DNA of 64,000 nucleotides. Origin: an uncultured Acidimicrobiaceae bacterium. GTDB taxonomy: Bacteria; Actinomycetota; Acidimicrobiia; Spongiisociales; SHLN01. Position numbers and translations under genes: made by a program. Each line of letters opens with the position of its first letter. Within the stretch, counting starts at the first letter, position 1. The notes below the pieces were generated by a model, which saw only the letters and a program-made list of their open reading frames with translations, did not search any database and was not told the DNA's origin. The stretch covers positions 1-64,000 of the forward strand of contig CAMYMH010000010.1 in the NCBI GenBank assembly GCA_947259275.1. Reading direction: 5' to 3'. Positions 9,889 to 19,574 of this stretch are shown piece after piece.

Positions 9889-12432
9889 ATGTTCAAGGCT
9901 GCATTCAAGGGGTTGTCCGGCCACAAGGGCCGCCTCATCCGTACCGCCTTATCGATCGTGGCGGGAGTGGCATTTGTGGCCGGGACCTTCATCCTCACCG
10001 ACACGCTCCGCTCGTCTTTCGATGATCTGTTCGGGATTCTGAACGAGGGCATCGATGCTCAGGTACGCACCGAGGCCCCCTTCACGTCCGAGCAGGGGTT
10101 CACCAGCGGACGCGACCCGGTGACGGCCGAGTTGCTGGCTGAAATCCAGGCCTTGCCCGAGGTTGCGGCAGCCGAGGGTTCGGTGTACGGCTGGGCCGTC
10201 ATCGTCGATAAGGACGGAGACGCGATTCAACCGCAGGCACCGACTCTCGGGTTCAGCTACGGAGAAGCGGAGGAGCTGAACATCGCCGATCTCCGGACCG
10301 GCCGCGCGCCGCAGACGCTGGAAGAGATCACGATGGATGCCGGCACCGCCACCGACAACGGGTTTGTGGTTGGTGACCTGGTAACGGTCATTACCGAGAC
10401 CGGCACCGAGCAGTTCACGCTCGTCGGGACCTTCGGGTTCGACGAAGTGGACAATCTGCTCGGGTCTACCAACGTTGCCTGGGTTACCGCCACCGCCCAG
10501 CGGGTGATGAAGGTCGATGGGTTCGTCGAGATCAACGTCGCCGCCGCCGACGGCGTCGACGCCGATGCCTTGCTGGCGGCGATCGATCGGATTCTCCCGA
10601 GCAACGTCGAGGCCATCGGTCAGGACGCGCTCGTCCAGGAGCAAACCGATCTGACCGATAGCGCCATCAACATCTTCAACACTGCCTTGCTCGTGTTCGC
10701 GGCCGTGTCCTTGTTCGTGGGGGCGTTCACCATCGCCAACACGTTCTCGATCATCGTGGCCCAACGGACCCGTGAGATGGCCCTGTATCGGGCGGTGGGC
10801 GCCACCGGGGGCCAGGTGCAGAGGATGGTCTTGATGGAAACGCTGATCATCGCCGTCATCGCTTCGGCGATCGGAGTCGCGGCCGGGGCCCTGGTAGCCA
10901 TGGGCCTCAAGGGGGCCTTTGCCGCTCTCGGCCTCGAGTTGCCGGCGGCCGGGCTGGTGTTCAAGCCGCGCACGGTGATCGTTGCGATGACGGTGGGAAT
11001 CGTCGTGACGACCCTCGCCGCCATTTCCCCTGCCATTACCGCCTCGCGGGTGCCGCCGGTGGCGGCGATGCGAGATGTCTCACGCGATGGCGAGAAAGTG
11101 AGTCTGCGACGGCTGCTATCCGGGGGCTCGGTGGTCCTCATCGGGCTGGCGCTCTTGATTAACGGCCTGTATTTCGACCCGCCCTTCGAGCTGGCCTTCG
11201 TGGGGGCCGGTGCACTTGCCTTCTTCCTCGGAGTGGCACTCCTCAGTCCGCTCATCGCAGGTCGTATGGCCCGCATCATCGGTTTCCCGGCTCGCCGCAT
11301 GTTTGGCATGACCGGCAAGCTGGCGCGGGAAAACGCCGGACGCCGGCCGGTTCGCACGGCCGCAACTGCCGGAGCGCTGATGATCGGGATTGGGCTGGTG
11401 AGTTTCTTCATGATCTTCAACGAGTCGCTCAAGGTGTCCTTCCTGGGTGCCATCGACAACGCCCTCTCGGCGGATGTGGTGGTCGGGGGAACCACCGACC
11501 CACCGGTTCCCATCAGCCCGCAGCTGGCAGTCGATCTCGAGTCACTGCCCGAGGTGGCACTGGCAACCGGGGTCCGAGGCGGGGAGGTTCGGATCGACGG
11601 TACGACCCGCGCGGTCAACGGTGTCGACCCGACCCGGATCATGAGCGTCACCAACGTGGAGTTCACCTCCGGCGGGATCGACCGATTGGCTGATCAAGGC
11701 ACCATGATCGTGCGTGCCGATCGGGCGGAGGAAAAGGGCTGGGCGGTCGGGGACATCGTATCTGTCGAGTTCACCCGCACCGGTGCGCAGGCGATTGAGG
11801 TGGTTGGGATCTACGAGGGGGAGGAAGCTTTTGTTGGCAACTACAACCTTGGCTACGCCACCTTCGACGCCAATTTCACCGGGACTGCCGACGGGGTGGT
11901 GTTTGCCGACTTCGCAGAAGGCATTACACCGGAGCAGGGGATGGCTGCTCTCGAGCCACTGGTTGCTGCCTATCCCAACGTCGACTTCCAGAGCCAGGCC
12001 GACTACAAGGTGAGCTTCGAGGAATCGCTCGATCAGGCGCTGCTCTTCCTGACAGTCATGTTGGTGCTGGCCTTGTTGATTGCCCTCATGGGAATCACCA
12101 ACACCCTGGCACTGTCAGTGTTCGAGCGAACCCGCGAGATCGGGCTGCTGCGAGCCGTTGGCATGACTCGGCGGCAGATACGCCGGATGATCCGGTACGA
12201 AGCCCTCATCGTGGCGGTCTTCGGGGCGGTGATGGGTGTCGGTATCGGCCTATTCTTCGGCTTCCTCGTGGTGCAGGCCTCGGCCGGAATTGGCATCGAT
12301 CAGTTCGCGGTGCCGCTCGGCCAGGTCGTGGTTGTGTTCTTCGTCGCCGGCTTGGCCGGAATCCTGGCGGCCACCACGCCGGCGAGGAAGGCAGCCAAGA
12401 TGAACGTGCTCGACGCCATCGCCTACGAGTGA
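9889..12432 (+). CDS. ABC transporter permease with two FtsX domains
   Basis: An 847-aa membrane protein with an N-terminal helix (about 15-38), a periplasmic-type domain (about 40-260), a first FtsX block (three helices, about 265-400), then two further helices, a second extracytoplasmic domain and a final FtsX block (about 725-847, containing ERTREIGLLRAVGMTRRQI). The duplicated ERTRE/QRTRE-x-A-L-Y/L-RAVGAT motif marks a fused pair of MacB-type half-permeases, common in Gram-positive exporters for peptides or lipoproteins. It partners the preceding ATPase. Its stop overlaps the next GTG start. Confidence 0.9.
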   Translation: MFKAAFKGLSGHKGRLIRTALSIVAGVAFVAGTFILTDTLRSSFDDLFGILNEGIDAQVRTEAPFTSEQGFTSGRDPVTAELLAEIQALPEVAAAEGSVYGWAVIVDKDGDAIQPQAPTLGFSYGEAEELNIADLRTGRAPQTLEEITMDAGTATDNGFVVGDLVTVITETGTEQFTLVGTFGFDEVDNLLGSTNVAWVTATAQRVMKVDGFVEINVAAADGVDADALLAAIDRILPSNVEAIGQDALVQEQTDLTDSAINIFNTALLVFAAVSLFVGAFTIANTFSIIVAQRTREMALYRAVGATGGQVQRMVLMETLIIAVIASAIGVAAGALVAMGLKGAFAALGLELPAAGLVFKPRTVIVAMTVGIVVTTLAAISPAITASRVPPVAAMRDVSRDGEKVSLRRLLSGGSVVLIGLALLINGLYFDPPFELAFVGAGALAFFLGVALLSPLIAGRMARIIGFPARRMFGMTGKLARENAGRRPVRTAATAGALMIGIGLVSFFMIFNESLKVSFLGAIDNALSADVVVGGTTDPPVPISPQLAVDLESLPEVALATGVRGGEVRIDGTTRAVNGVDPTRIMSVTNVEFTSGGIDRLADQGTMIVRADRAEEKGWAVGDIVSVEFTRTGAQAIEVVGIYEGEEAFVGNYNLGYATFDANFTGTADGVVFADFAEGITPEQGMAALEPLVAAYPNVDFQSQADYKVSFEESLDQALLFLTVMLVLALLIALMGITNTLALSVFERTREIGLLRAVGMTRRQIRRMIRYEALIVAVFGAVMGVGIGLFFGFLVVQASAGIGIDQFAVPLGQVVVVFFVAGLAGILAATTPARKAAKMNVLDAIAYE

Positions 12433-12914
12433 GGTCGGGACTGCACGCCACCAGATCCCTACGAGGCCGGGTGGGTTCCCACCCGGTCTCGGTATGGGCG
12501 GTCAAGCACCTGGTGAGTCCGCTGGATCGGTTGGTCGTACGCATCTCGGGGGGGCGGCTGGCGCCCCCAAGCAGCCTGGCGGTACCGACCCTGCTATTGA
12601 CCACGGTCGGGCGGCGTACGGGGGAGGATCGCACTGTTCCGCTCGTCTACCTCCGGGATCGAGAGACCTACCTGGTAGCCAATGCCCGTCCGGCCGGGGA
12701 GCGCACCAACCCGTGGGTCCTCAATATTCGATCGTCCGGCGACGGGCGCATCCGAGTCGGCAAGCTGGCAACGCGGGTGACAGTCCGGGAGTTCGATCGC
12801 ACCGAGATCGAGCACTGGTGGCCCGAGTTCGTCGCCGTGTGGCCCGCCTTCGCCGAGCACTACGCCGCCACCGACGAGCGCTATGTGTTCTCACTGGAGC
12901 CGATTCACCTCTAA
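12429..12914 (+). CDS. Deazaflavin (F420)-dependent nitroreductase-family protein
   Basis: A 161-aa split-barrel protein of the Ddn/DUF385 family. LLLTTVGRRTGEDRTVPLVY and YLVANARPAGERTNPWVLNI match the conserved core that binds F420 in mycobacterial Ddn. The family reduces quinones or nitro-compounds with reduced F420. Start is GTG at 12429, overlapping the permease stop (GTGA), so it is the third gene of the exporter operon. Which substrate links it to the exporter is unknown. Confidence 0.85.
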   Translation: MRSGLHATRSLRGRVGSHPVSVWAVKHLVSPLDRLVVRISGGRLAPPSSLAVPTLLLTTVGRRTGEDRTVPLVYLRDRETYLVANARPAGERTNPWVLNIRSSGDGRIRVGKLATRVTVREFDRTEIEHWWPEFVAVWPAFAEHYAATDERYVFSLEPIHL

Positions 12915-13059
12915 CGCGAAGTGGTCGTGAGATCTGGGGGCCGTCTCCAGGAGTTCTCAAGTCCCGCGAAGGGCAATAGGGCTCTGGTCGGGCTTCCGGG
13001 CTCGGCGGATCATGGCTTCACCCGGTGTTGTTCCCGGTGTCGACGAGGGGAAGAGCGTC

Positions 13060-14985
13060 ATGCGTCTTACGAGCGTGTTTGCGAGAATCGTCACGGTAGT
13101 CACGGCGACCTGCCTCGTTGCCCTGCTGCTCATGATCGAGGCGGGAGCCGCAACGCTCCCTGCTGTCTGTCCGGGCCCTCCCACTCTGCAGAGCATCATC
13201 GATGGTGCGGCACCGGGTGACACCATCGAGATCGGGCCGGGGACCTGCACGGAGAACCTCACTATCACCAAGAACTTGACCCTTCAGGGGAGTGGGGCCG
13301 GGGCCACCATCCTCGACGGTGGGCTGGCCGGGACCACCGTCACGGTCGGCCTCGGAGCAACCGTCTCCATCGCCGGGGTGACGATTCGCGGCGGGGCCGC
13401 CACCCAGGGCGGGGGGATCTTCAACCAGGGAGTGCTCGACATCGCTGACAGCACTCTCACCGGCAACGAGGCGACCGAACGCGGGGCAGGGATCTTCAAC
13501 GACGGCGGCACGCTGACACTCGACCAAACGCTGATCGCCGGGAACGTGGCGCAGGTCAGCGGGGGAGGTGTCCACGCGATCGGAGCCACCGGCACCGTCA
13601 CAGTGACCGACTCTGAATTCACCGGCAATCAGGCCGTGCTAGACCACGGCGGAGGCATGAACATTTCTGAGAGCACCGCCACCGTGTCGCGCAGCACCTT
13701 CAGCGACAACGCGGCCGGCAACGACGGCGGCGGCCTCTACGCGGTCGGAACCGGTACCGTCGAGCTCAGCAACGTGACCGTTAGCGGCAACTCGGCCGGT
13801 TCCGAAAACGGGCTGGGCGGAGGCGTGTTTCTGCGTAACCCGCCTCTGACAGTTACCAACACCACCATCTACGACAATGACGCCTTCCGGGGAGGGGGCC
13901 TCTGGGTGGCGGGCGGGACCGTCACGCTGAGTTCGACCATCCTGACCGGCAACGCCGGCACCTCAGGGGTGGCTCCGAATCCCGATTGTGGGCAGTTCGG
14001 CGCCGTCACCGTGATCAGCAGTGGATTCAACCTGCTGGGGGCGAACGCGGCCACCGATTGCGCCTTCGTTCCGGCAGCCACCGACCTGCCGGGCGTGGAC
14101 GCCAGACTCGGTCCGCTGCTCGATAGCGGCGGACCTCCAACCCATGCCCTGCTGATCGGCAGCCCCGCCCGGGACGCGATCACCAGTGGCTGCCCGCCGC
14201 CGGCGACCGACGCCCGGGGTGTTTCCCGACCGCAGGGCTCCGGCTGTGACATCGGAGCCTTCGAGGCGGCCTCCAACGAGCCGAATACGGTTGGCCTGGT
14301 TGACCCGAACAGCATGCAATGGCATCTGCTCGACCCGCTCGGCAACGAGACCACCCTCTGGTACGGGGCACCCGGTGACTTTCCCATCGTCGGCGACTGG
14401 GACTGCGACGGGACCGACACGCCGGGGGCCTATCGGCAATCGGACGGGTTTGTCTACCTGCGTAATTCGAACACGACCGGGATCGGCGAGATCCGGTTCT
14501 TCCTCGGAATCCCCGGCGATGTTCCACTCGCCGGCGACTTCAACGGAGATGGGTGTGACACGGTTTCGATCTATCGCCAGTCCCTGGGCCAGGTCTTCAT
14601 TGCCAACACCCTGGGCGCCAACGATGGAGTTTTCGTGGCCGATTTCGACTACTACTTCGGCATTCCCGGCGACAAGCCCTTCGTCGGCGACTTCGATGGG
14701 GACGGGGTGGACACGGTTGGGTTGCACCGGGAGTCGAGCGGGTTCCTGTACTTCATCAACCGGCACCAAACCGCCTTCGCCGACTCGGAGTTCTTCTACG
14801 GCATCCCCCGGGACCGCCTGGTGACCGCCGACTGGAGCGTGAACGGCCGTGACACCGTCGCCATCTTCCGGCCCGACGACCAGACCTTCTACTTCCGTTT
14901 CACCAACACCCAGGGCTTCGCCGACGACACCCTCGTGTTTGGCGAATCACACTGGCTGCCGGTCGCCGGCACCTTCGGGTTGTGA
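13060..14985 (+). CDS. Secreted beta-helix protein with C-terminal GDWDGDG repeats
   Basis: A 641-aa exported protein. Residues 1-30 form a signal peptide (ARIVTVVTATCLVALLLMI, then AGA). Residues ~35-320 are parallel beta-helix repeats rich in GGGIFN/GGGLY and TVSGNS-type turns. A choice-of-anchor-Q-like segment (SPARDAI...CDIGAFE) follows. The last ~200 residues are four FG-GAP/VCBS-like blades with Ca-binding-like loops: GDWDCDGTDTPG, GDFNGDGCDTVS, GDFDGDGVDTVG and DWSVNGRDTVA. The same blade module makes up the whole mature protein at 53279-54043. A cell-surface or adhesin role is inferred. The start at 13060 has a GAGGGGAAG ribosome site and begins the signal peptide exactly; the upstream ATG (13012) does not. 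Confidence 0.82.
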   Translation: MRLTSVFARIVTVVTATCLVALLLMIEAGAATLPAVCPGPPTLQSIIDGAAPGDTIEIGPGTCTENLTITKNLTLQGSGAGATILDGGLAGTTVTVGLGATVSIAGVTIRGGAATQGGGIFNQGVLDIADSTLTGNEATERGAGIFNDGGTLTLDQTLIAGNVAQVSGGGVHAIGATGTVTVTDSEFTGNQAVLDHGGGMNISESTATVSRSTFSDNAAGNDGGGLYAVGTGTVELSNVTVSGNSAGSENGLGGGVFLRNPPLTVTNTTIYDNDAFRGGGLWVAGGTVTLSSTILTGNAGTSGVAPNPDCGQFGAVTVISSGFNLLGANAATDCAFVPAATDLPGVDARLGPLLDSGGPPTHALLIGSPARDAITSGCPPPATDARGVSRPQGSGCDIGAFEAASNEPNTVGLVDPNSMQWHLLDPLGNETTLWYGAPGDFPIVGDWDCDGTDTPGAYRQSDGFVYLRNSNTTGIGEIRFFLGIPGDVPLAGDFNGDGCDTVSIYRQSLGQVFIANTLGANDGVFVADFDYYFGIPGDKPFVGDFDGDGVDTVGLHRESSGFLYFINRHQTAFADSEFFYGIPRDRLVTADWSVNGRDTVAIFRPDDQTFYFRFTNTQGFADDTLVFGESHWLPVAGTFGL

Positions 14986-15228
14986 GTTGAGTCGGGCGAG
15001 TCGTCGAGCGGTCGGCGCCGTTTCCCCGTCATCCCGGTCACAGTGATATGAGTCGTTGTCCTAGGTTCTCGCATCGCCACCATCGGCAGGGTTAGGTGGA
15101 GAGGTGGGGGGAGCCGTGCGCGCGGGCTTCGGTTGGAGCTGCCTCCCGCCCGCCCTTGGCAATGCGATCTATGCCATTCGAGTGATCGAGGCCAGGATAT
15201 GACCTCAAGACTGGTTCTCAGCTGCCCC

Positions 15229-16662
15229 TCACCATTTGCCGCGGCAATCGAGGCAACGCGTCGAGAGGTATTCCATGGTGCCTGCATGCTCGGGCCCGAG
15301 GAGAGTGTCGAGGCGATCAAGTGTGGCGACAGATGCGACCGGGCTACCACAGGACACGCACCGGCTGACCGGGGATTCGTGGACCACCTGCGGGCCGAGC
15401 CCGAGGAGTCGGGTATCGACCCGCCGGGTCATCGAGATGGCGTCTCGCTTGATTTCGGGACACCGGGAGATGCATTGTCCGCAGGCGCAGCACCGGGCAG
15501 CATCAAACGAGAGGGTGAGGCGGTCAGCCGTGAAGTCCTGACCGAGTGCATCGGTCGGACAGGTGGTGGCGCAGGCCAAGCACGCGGTGCACGTGTCGGC
15601 GTTGATCTCAACGATTCCGGTCGGTGCGCCCGGGTGATCGAGCTCGAGCACCGATCGCCGGTCGCCCGGCGACATCAGTGCCAACACCACCTCGACGGGT
15701 CCCTGCGGCCCGAAGGGATCATCCAGGGATACGGGTTCGATGGGGGAGAGCAATTCCTGATGGTCGACTGCCCTCGGAACGCGATCGGGATTCTCTCCGA
15801 CCTTGGTGAGCAGGGCTCTGGCGAACCCAACCGCCGCACCCGAGGTGGCGTCTTGTTCGAGAGGACATCCGGTTGGGCCGCACGGCAAGGCAGTCGCGGC
15901 GGCGGCGCCGAGCATCAGGGTGGCGACCAGCCAGCTGCCGGGCACCATGGCCGTGCACGGGACCTCGATGGCGTGCCACCAATCTGGCAGCTCTGCTCGG
16001 CCGCGCCGGCACACAAAGCTGATTCCCACCGGATCGACCGATGTCAGCACGATGGCCTCGAGCTGGGCTCTCACCTGAGCCGGTGCGACGGTCGGGTTGG
16101 TGACGGCACCCACCGGACACCCCGTTACGCACCTGCCACACGGTTCGCACGCGTCCTTGTTGAACACAACGCGGCCGGCGTTCCAGCGGTAGGCGTCCTG
16201 AGGGCATACGTCGACGCAGGCCCGACAACCGTCGGCGGCGACGCATGTTTGGCGGTCGACATCTGGCACCGCCGTGTATTCGGGCTTGGGCACGGTCAGC
16301 AGGGTTCGCCGCGACAGACGTCTGGGAAACACGGCCTTGGCGTGGTCTGGTTTGCTGCCAGTGAACGCTTCGGCCCGTGCCATCAAGCCACTCAGGGTGA
16401 CACCGAATGTCGCGCTCGGTTCGCCCTCGACGTGGACGATTTGAACACCGAAGGGATCCAGCCTGAGCAGCCGGGCCTGGGCCTGGACCTCCGCCAGCGC
16501 GTAATCGTCGCGGTGGAGTGCCAGCACCAGCCGGTCGGCTCCGTTGGCATATTCGGCAATCAGCTCCGGTTGCCTGCAGAGGTTGTCGATCTCACTCACG
16601 TGGGCGGCGGGCTCGATCGGGTGAACGGGCGGTGAGCTACACAGCAAGACTTGAGTGTTCAT
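15229..16662 (-). CDS. Polyferredoxin-like protein of the Mo locus
   Basis: A 477-aa iron-sulfur protein and the last gene of the Mo-enzyme operon. The N-terminal ~130 residues have no recognised motif. A first 2x[4Fe-4S] domain follows (GCRACVDVCPQDAY and CEPCGRCVTGCPVGAV), then a middle region with CGPTGCP, then a second 2x[4Fe-4S] domain (CTACLACATTCPTDAL and CCACGQCISRCPE). The C-terminus has two CxxC pairs (RCVSCG and RCLDCR) that could bind zinc. It probably relays electrons in the cytoplasm to or from the membrane module. The start at 16662 overlaps the chaperone gene by 26 nt; the frame opens slightly further upstream. Confidence 0.82.
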   Translation of the reverse strand: MNTQVLLCSSPPVHPIEPAAHVSEIDNLCRQPELIAEYANGADRLVLALHRDDYALAEVQAQARLLRLDPFGVQIVHVEGEPSATFGVTLSGLMARAEAFTGSKPDHAKAVFPRRLSRRTLLTVPKPEYTAVPDVDRQTCVAADGCRACVDVCPQDAYRWNAGRVVFNKDACEPCGRCVTGCPVGAVTNPTVAPAQVRAQLEAIVLTSVDPVGISFVCRRGRAELPDWWHAIEVPCTAMVPGSWLVATLMLGAAAATALPCGPTGCPLEQDATSGAAVGFARALLTKVGENPDRVPRAVDHQELLSPIEPVSLDDPFGPQGPVEVVLALMSPGDRRSVLELDHPGAPTGIVEINADTCTACLACATTCPTDALGQDFTADRLTLSFDAARCCACGQCISRCPEIKRDAISMTRRVDTRLLGLGPQVVHESPVSRCVSCGSPVASVATLDRLDTLLGPEHAGTMEYLSTRCLDCRGKW

Positions 16663-17323
16663 TGTTCTTTTCGAGCACTCGGCGCATCCACGCAATGAAA
16701 TCCACTTCGTGGACGAGGAATGCGGCGGTGGCGTCTACGGTGGCCGAGTAGAACGGCAGCTTGTGGGAGCGCTCAACCCGAAGGCGAAACGCCGGAAACC
16801 AGGCTGCCAGATGACGCCGAAGGAACCCATGCTCGACGCCGAGCCTGACACGGACCTCCTCGATCTGTTTGCTCTCCCAATCCTCGACCTCCCGCGAGCA
16901 CAAACCGGCCATGGCCTCGAGTTCTGAGGTGGCGTGATCGGGAGGCTGGGAAGCGTCAACCACGCTCAAGCCGAGGACGGCGTAGTCCCGCTGGACGGCA
17001 GCCACCGCAGTAGCCAGGTCGCCTCCCTCAGCGGAACCCGTATAGAAGGACTCGGTTGGTGGACACAGCTCGCCATCCATACCCGAGGCAAACAGGCGGG
17101 TGTACTCGGCCGACAGCTCGCGCGACGAAGGTAGGCACTCGAGCGTCCCCACCAGGACATCCCAGGCACCCGAGAAAGCGAACGCTTCGATGCCAAGCCC
17201 GTCCAGGTAACCGGCGGCGGCAATCAGTGACTCCCGACGGCTCGCATCGGGTGGGAGCAGGGCGCCTCCGAAGAACCGGTAGAGGCCCTGTCGCAGGCGT
17301 GCGACATCTACCCAGCTGGTCAC
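16637..17323 (-). CDS. TorD/DmsD-family molybdoenzyme chaperone
   Basis: A 228-aa all-helical cytoplasmic chaperone. EYTRLFASG, a PPTESFYTGS segment matching the family's P-x-E-S-x-Y motif, and the PPDHATSELEAMAGL helix are the TorD signatures. It would bind the Tat signal of the Mo catalytic subunit and hold it until bis-MGD insertion. The ATG overlaps the stop of the 68-aa gene by 4 nt. The presence of a dedicated chaperone supports export of the catalytic subunit. Confidence 0.88.
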   Translation of the reverse strand: MTSWVDVARLRQGLYRFFGGALLPPDASRRESLIAAAGYLDGLGIEAFAFSGAWDVLVGTLECLPSSRELSAEYTRLFASGMDGELCPPTESFYTGSAEGGDLATAVAAVQRDYAVLGLSVVDASQPPDHATSELEAMAGLCSREVEDWESKQIEEVRVRLGVEHGFLRRHLAAWFPAFRLRVERSHKLPFYSATVDATAAFLVHEVDFIAWMRRVLEKNNEHSSLAV

Positions 17324-17526
17324 TCGAACCTGTCGGGCAAGAGCTCGTATAGCAGAGCGGCTCCAATCACCGAGCCGATGCCGAGCACGAACAGAATCGG
17401 GGCGCCCGTAAAGGTCGGATCGCCATCCGCTACCGACTCAGCGCCCCACGGGGCAGCCGCCAGCATACCGATCACCATCAACGCCAGACCCGCGACCACC
17501 AGAGTCACCGTGATTGTTCTACGCAT
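17320..17526 (-). CDS. Small two-helix membrane protein of the Mo operon
   Basis: A 68-aa protein with two hydrophobic helices (residues ~6-27 and ~43-61), separated by a short acidic loop. No family is recognised. It overlaps the NrfD gene by 8 nt and the TorD gene by 4 nt, so it is certainly translated with the complex. It may be a small accessory subunit that stabilises the membrane module. Confidence 0.7.
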   Translation of the reverse strand: MRRTITVTLVVAGLALMVIGMLAAAPWGAESVADGDPTFTGAPILFVLGIGSVIGAALLYELLPDRFE

Positions 17527-18826
17527 CGGCGATCACCTCCTCATCGTCGGTCAGCGGAAGGATCGGGAACGCCTTGATGAACAGTCCGATCAACAATGCC
17601 CCAAGAGCAAAGAGACCCGCCACAACGGCAAACTCGATCCAGTTCGGGAAATACGACCCCGGCTCGTACGGGAGCAACGTTGCATGGGTCTGGGACGGAA
17701 TGACCGTCAGATAACGCTCGGCGAGTGCTGCGGTCGAGATCAGCACACTGGCCAAGACCAGCGGGCCAATCTGCCACCTGCGTGTTCCGGCCTGCACCAG
17801 GAGCAGCACGAGCCCGGCGGCCATGAGGGCTATCGACACCCAGAAGATCCAGGCGTACGAGCCGCGAATGAGCTCATCGGCCAGAAGCCGTTCGTGCTCC
17901 GGCGTTGCATACATCAGCGTGATGAGCTCCACGATCATGAAGTAGAGCGCGGCGGCGGCCGCAACCAGCAGAAATCGGCCCAACCACTTGAACACCGAAG
18001 GCCCGATTCGATCGGTGTTTCCGAGCAGGCGCCGGACGATGGCGGTCAGTACCAACAGGTTGGCGAGTCCGGAGGCGGCTGCCAGTACGAGGAAATCAGG
18101 CCCCTGCAGGGACCCGAACCAGCCGGGCCGACCGACCTGGATGCCAAAGACGAGGCCCTCAGTTGAGAGAGCCACGACGATCAGCGGCACGATGCCAACC
18201 GACAGCCAGAACATCACCTTTCGATGGCGGAGGCGTTCCGCCTCGGTGTCTGAATAGCCGGCCGCCCAGAGACGGTGAAGCCGTTGCAGCCGGGAAGGCT
18301 GTTCCGCGACCACCGCAGCGTCCTGCCGCGCCCCGAGATACAAGTAGACGAGGCTCGCAGGCAACACGCCCATGGCTACCAGCATGAAGGTGCCGAAGAA
18401 CGGTGATTGCGGCCGCGCGTACAACAGCATGTTGACCACGCCGCGGATCGGGTGGCCTAGATCGATGAGCACTGCCAGCAGACCCACCATCAAGGATCCG
18501 ACCGTGAGCAGCTCTGCGATTCGTGAGATCGGTTGGAGTTCACGGATTCGGAACACTCGGGAGACGGCTGCGATCACAATGCCGGCAAAGCTCACTCCAA
18601 TGAAATACTCCACCATCACGACATAGAGGCCCCATGGGGCCCCGCCCATGGTTCCTGTGTCCCGCATGTTTGTGACGATCATTCCACTCGACACCTCTCG
18701 TAGGTAGGCGTAGAGCCCAAAGCCTGCGATCAGGATCATTCCAAGGAAGAACAGCCTCCAGGTTCGTGTGATGCGACCAACACCCTGGGGCAGAAGCGAT
18801 CCGGATGTTTGGGTAGCGACAGCCAT
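17519..18826 (-). CDS. NrfD/PsrC-family membrane subunit
   Basis: A 435-aa integral membrane protein with about ten hydrophobic segments. The helix pattern, the LIDLGHP motif and the R-x-V-N-M-L-L-Y-A-R-P-Q-S-P-F sequence resemble the NrfD/PsrC family, which anchors periplasmic Mo enzymes and exchanges electrons with menaquinone. No haem-binding motif is visible, as expected for the family. It lies 1 nt from the ferredoxin subunit gene. Confidence 0.92.
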   Translation of the reverse strand: MAVATQTSGSLLPQGVGRITRTWRLFFLGMILIAGFGLYAYLREVSSGMIVTNMRDTGTMGGAPWGLYVVMVEYFIGVSFAGIVIAAVSRVFRIRELQPISRIAELLTVGSLMVGLLAVLIDLGHPIRGVVNMLLYARPQSPFFGTFMLVAMGVLPASLVYLYLGARQDAAVVAEQPSRLQRLHRLWAAGYSDTEAERLRHRKVMFWLSVGIVPLIVVALSTEGLVFGIQVGRPGWFGSLQGPDFLVLAAASGLANLLVLTAIVRRLLGNTDRIGPSVFKWLGRFLLVAAAAALYFMIVELITLMYATPEHERLLADELIRGSYAWIFWVSIALMAAGLVLLLVQAGTRRWQIGPLVLASVLISTAALAERYLTVIPSQTHATLLPYEPGSYFPNWIEFAVVAGLFALGALLIGLFIKAFPILPLTDDEEVIADA

Positions 18827-18827
18827 G

Positions 18828-19574
18828 TCACACCTCAGCTTTCGGTCGTTCGATTTCTTTCAGGCTCGGATTCGGTGGTTTGCCACCGACGTACATGACG
18901 CGGGGGTGAGTGCCGGCCTCCTCCAGCAAGCGCCAGGGCTGCCGTACCCGGAGGTAGTGGCTGATCGGCGAGTCGGGACTATCGGTATCTCCGAAGATGA
19001 GTGCATTCACAGGGCAGGTTTCGACGCAGGCGGGATTCATGCCCTTCTCAACCCGCTGAACGCAGAAGGTGCACTTCTCGATTACCCCCTTGGCGTGGTT
19101 CCCTCCCGCGGTGTAACGCTGCTCCTCTCCGTACTTGAGGTCAAGATCGGGGTTCTTGTACGGGGGAACCAGGCCACCGGTGACCAGCGCAAGGTCGTCA
19201 TCTTCCCAGTCGACTACGTCCTGGTAATGAGACTTCTCGGGGCTCTGCCATGTGAAGTAGTTGACGCCGTATGGACAGGCCAACTCGCAATAGCGACAGC
19301 CGATGCATCGATCGAAATCGGTCAGCACGAGGCCGTCTTCTCGCTTGAAGCGGGCGCCAACCGGACACACCTTCACGCACGGGGCGTTGTCGCAGTGCTG
19401 ACAGGGCCGGGGGAGGAAGCTCATCTTGGTTTCCGGATACTCCCCCTCTTCAAAGCGAAAGACGTGCATCCAGAAGATGCCGGAGCCGGTGTTGTTCTCG
19501 ATTTTGCACGCTTCCGTGCAGGCTCGACATCCTTGACACAGGTCGAGGTCCACAACCATCGAGTACTTCGCCAT
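18828..19574 (-). CDS. Four-cluster ferredoxin subunit of the Mo enzyme
   Basis: A 248-aa electron-transfer subunit of the DmsB/PsrB/NrfC type. Four Cys groups are visible: CQGCRACTEACKIEN, CQHCDNAPCVKVCPVGA, CIGCRYCELACPYGV, and CTFCVQRVEKGMNPAC followed by VETCPVNA. They bind four [4Fe-4S] clusters linking the catalytic subunit to the NrfD membrane subunit. It has no signal peptide, so it should be exported as a hitchhiker on the Tat substrate. A GGGAGGTGAT site precedes the ATG, which overlaps the upstream TAA by 1 nt. Confidence 0.94.
   Translation of the reverse strand: MAKYSMVVDLDLCQGCRACTEACKIENNTGSGIFWMHVFRFEEGEYPETKMSFLPRPCQHCDNAPCVKVCPVGARFKREDGLVLTDFDRCIGCRYCELACPYGVNYFTWQSPEKSHYQDVVDWEDDDLALVTGGLVPPYKNPDLDLKYGEEQRYTAGGNHAKGVIEKCTFCVQRVEKGMNPACVETCPVNALIFGDTDSPDSPISHYLRVRQPWRLLEEAGTHPRVMYVGGKPPNPSLKEIERPKAEV

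Noticed and set aside
15133-16635. 500-codon plus-strand frame opposite the polyferredoxin gene
   Set aside because: The minus strand has clear ferredoxin motifs. The plus product is His/Gly/Arg-rich shadow sequence.
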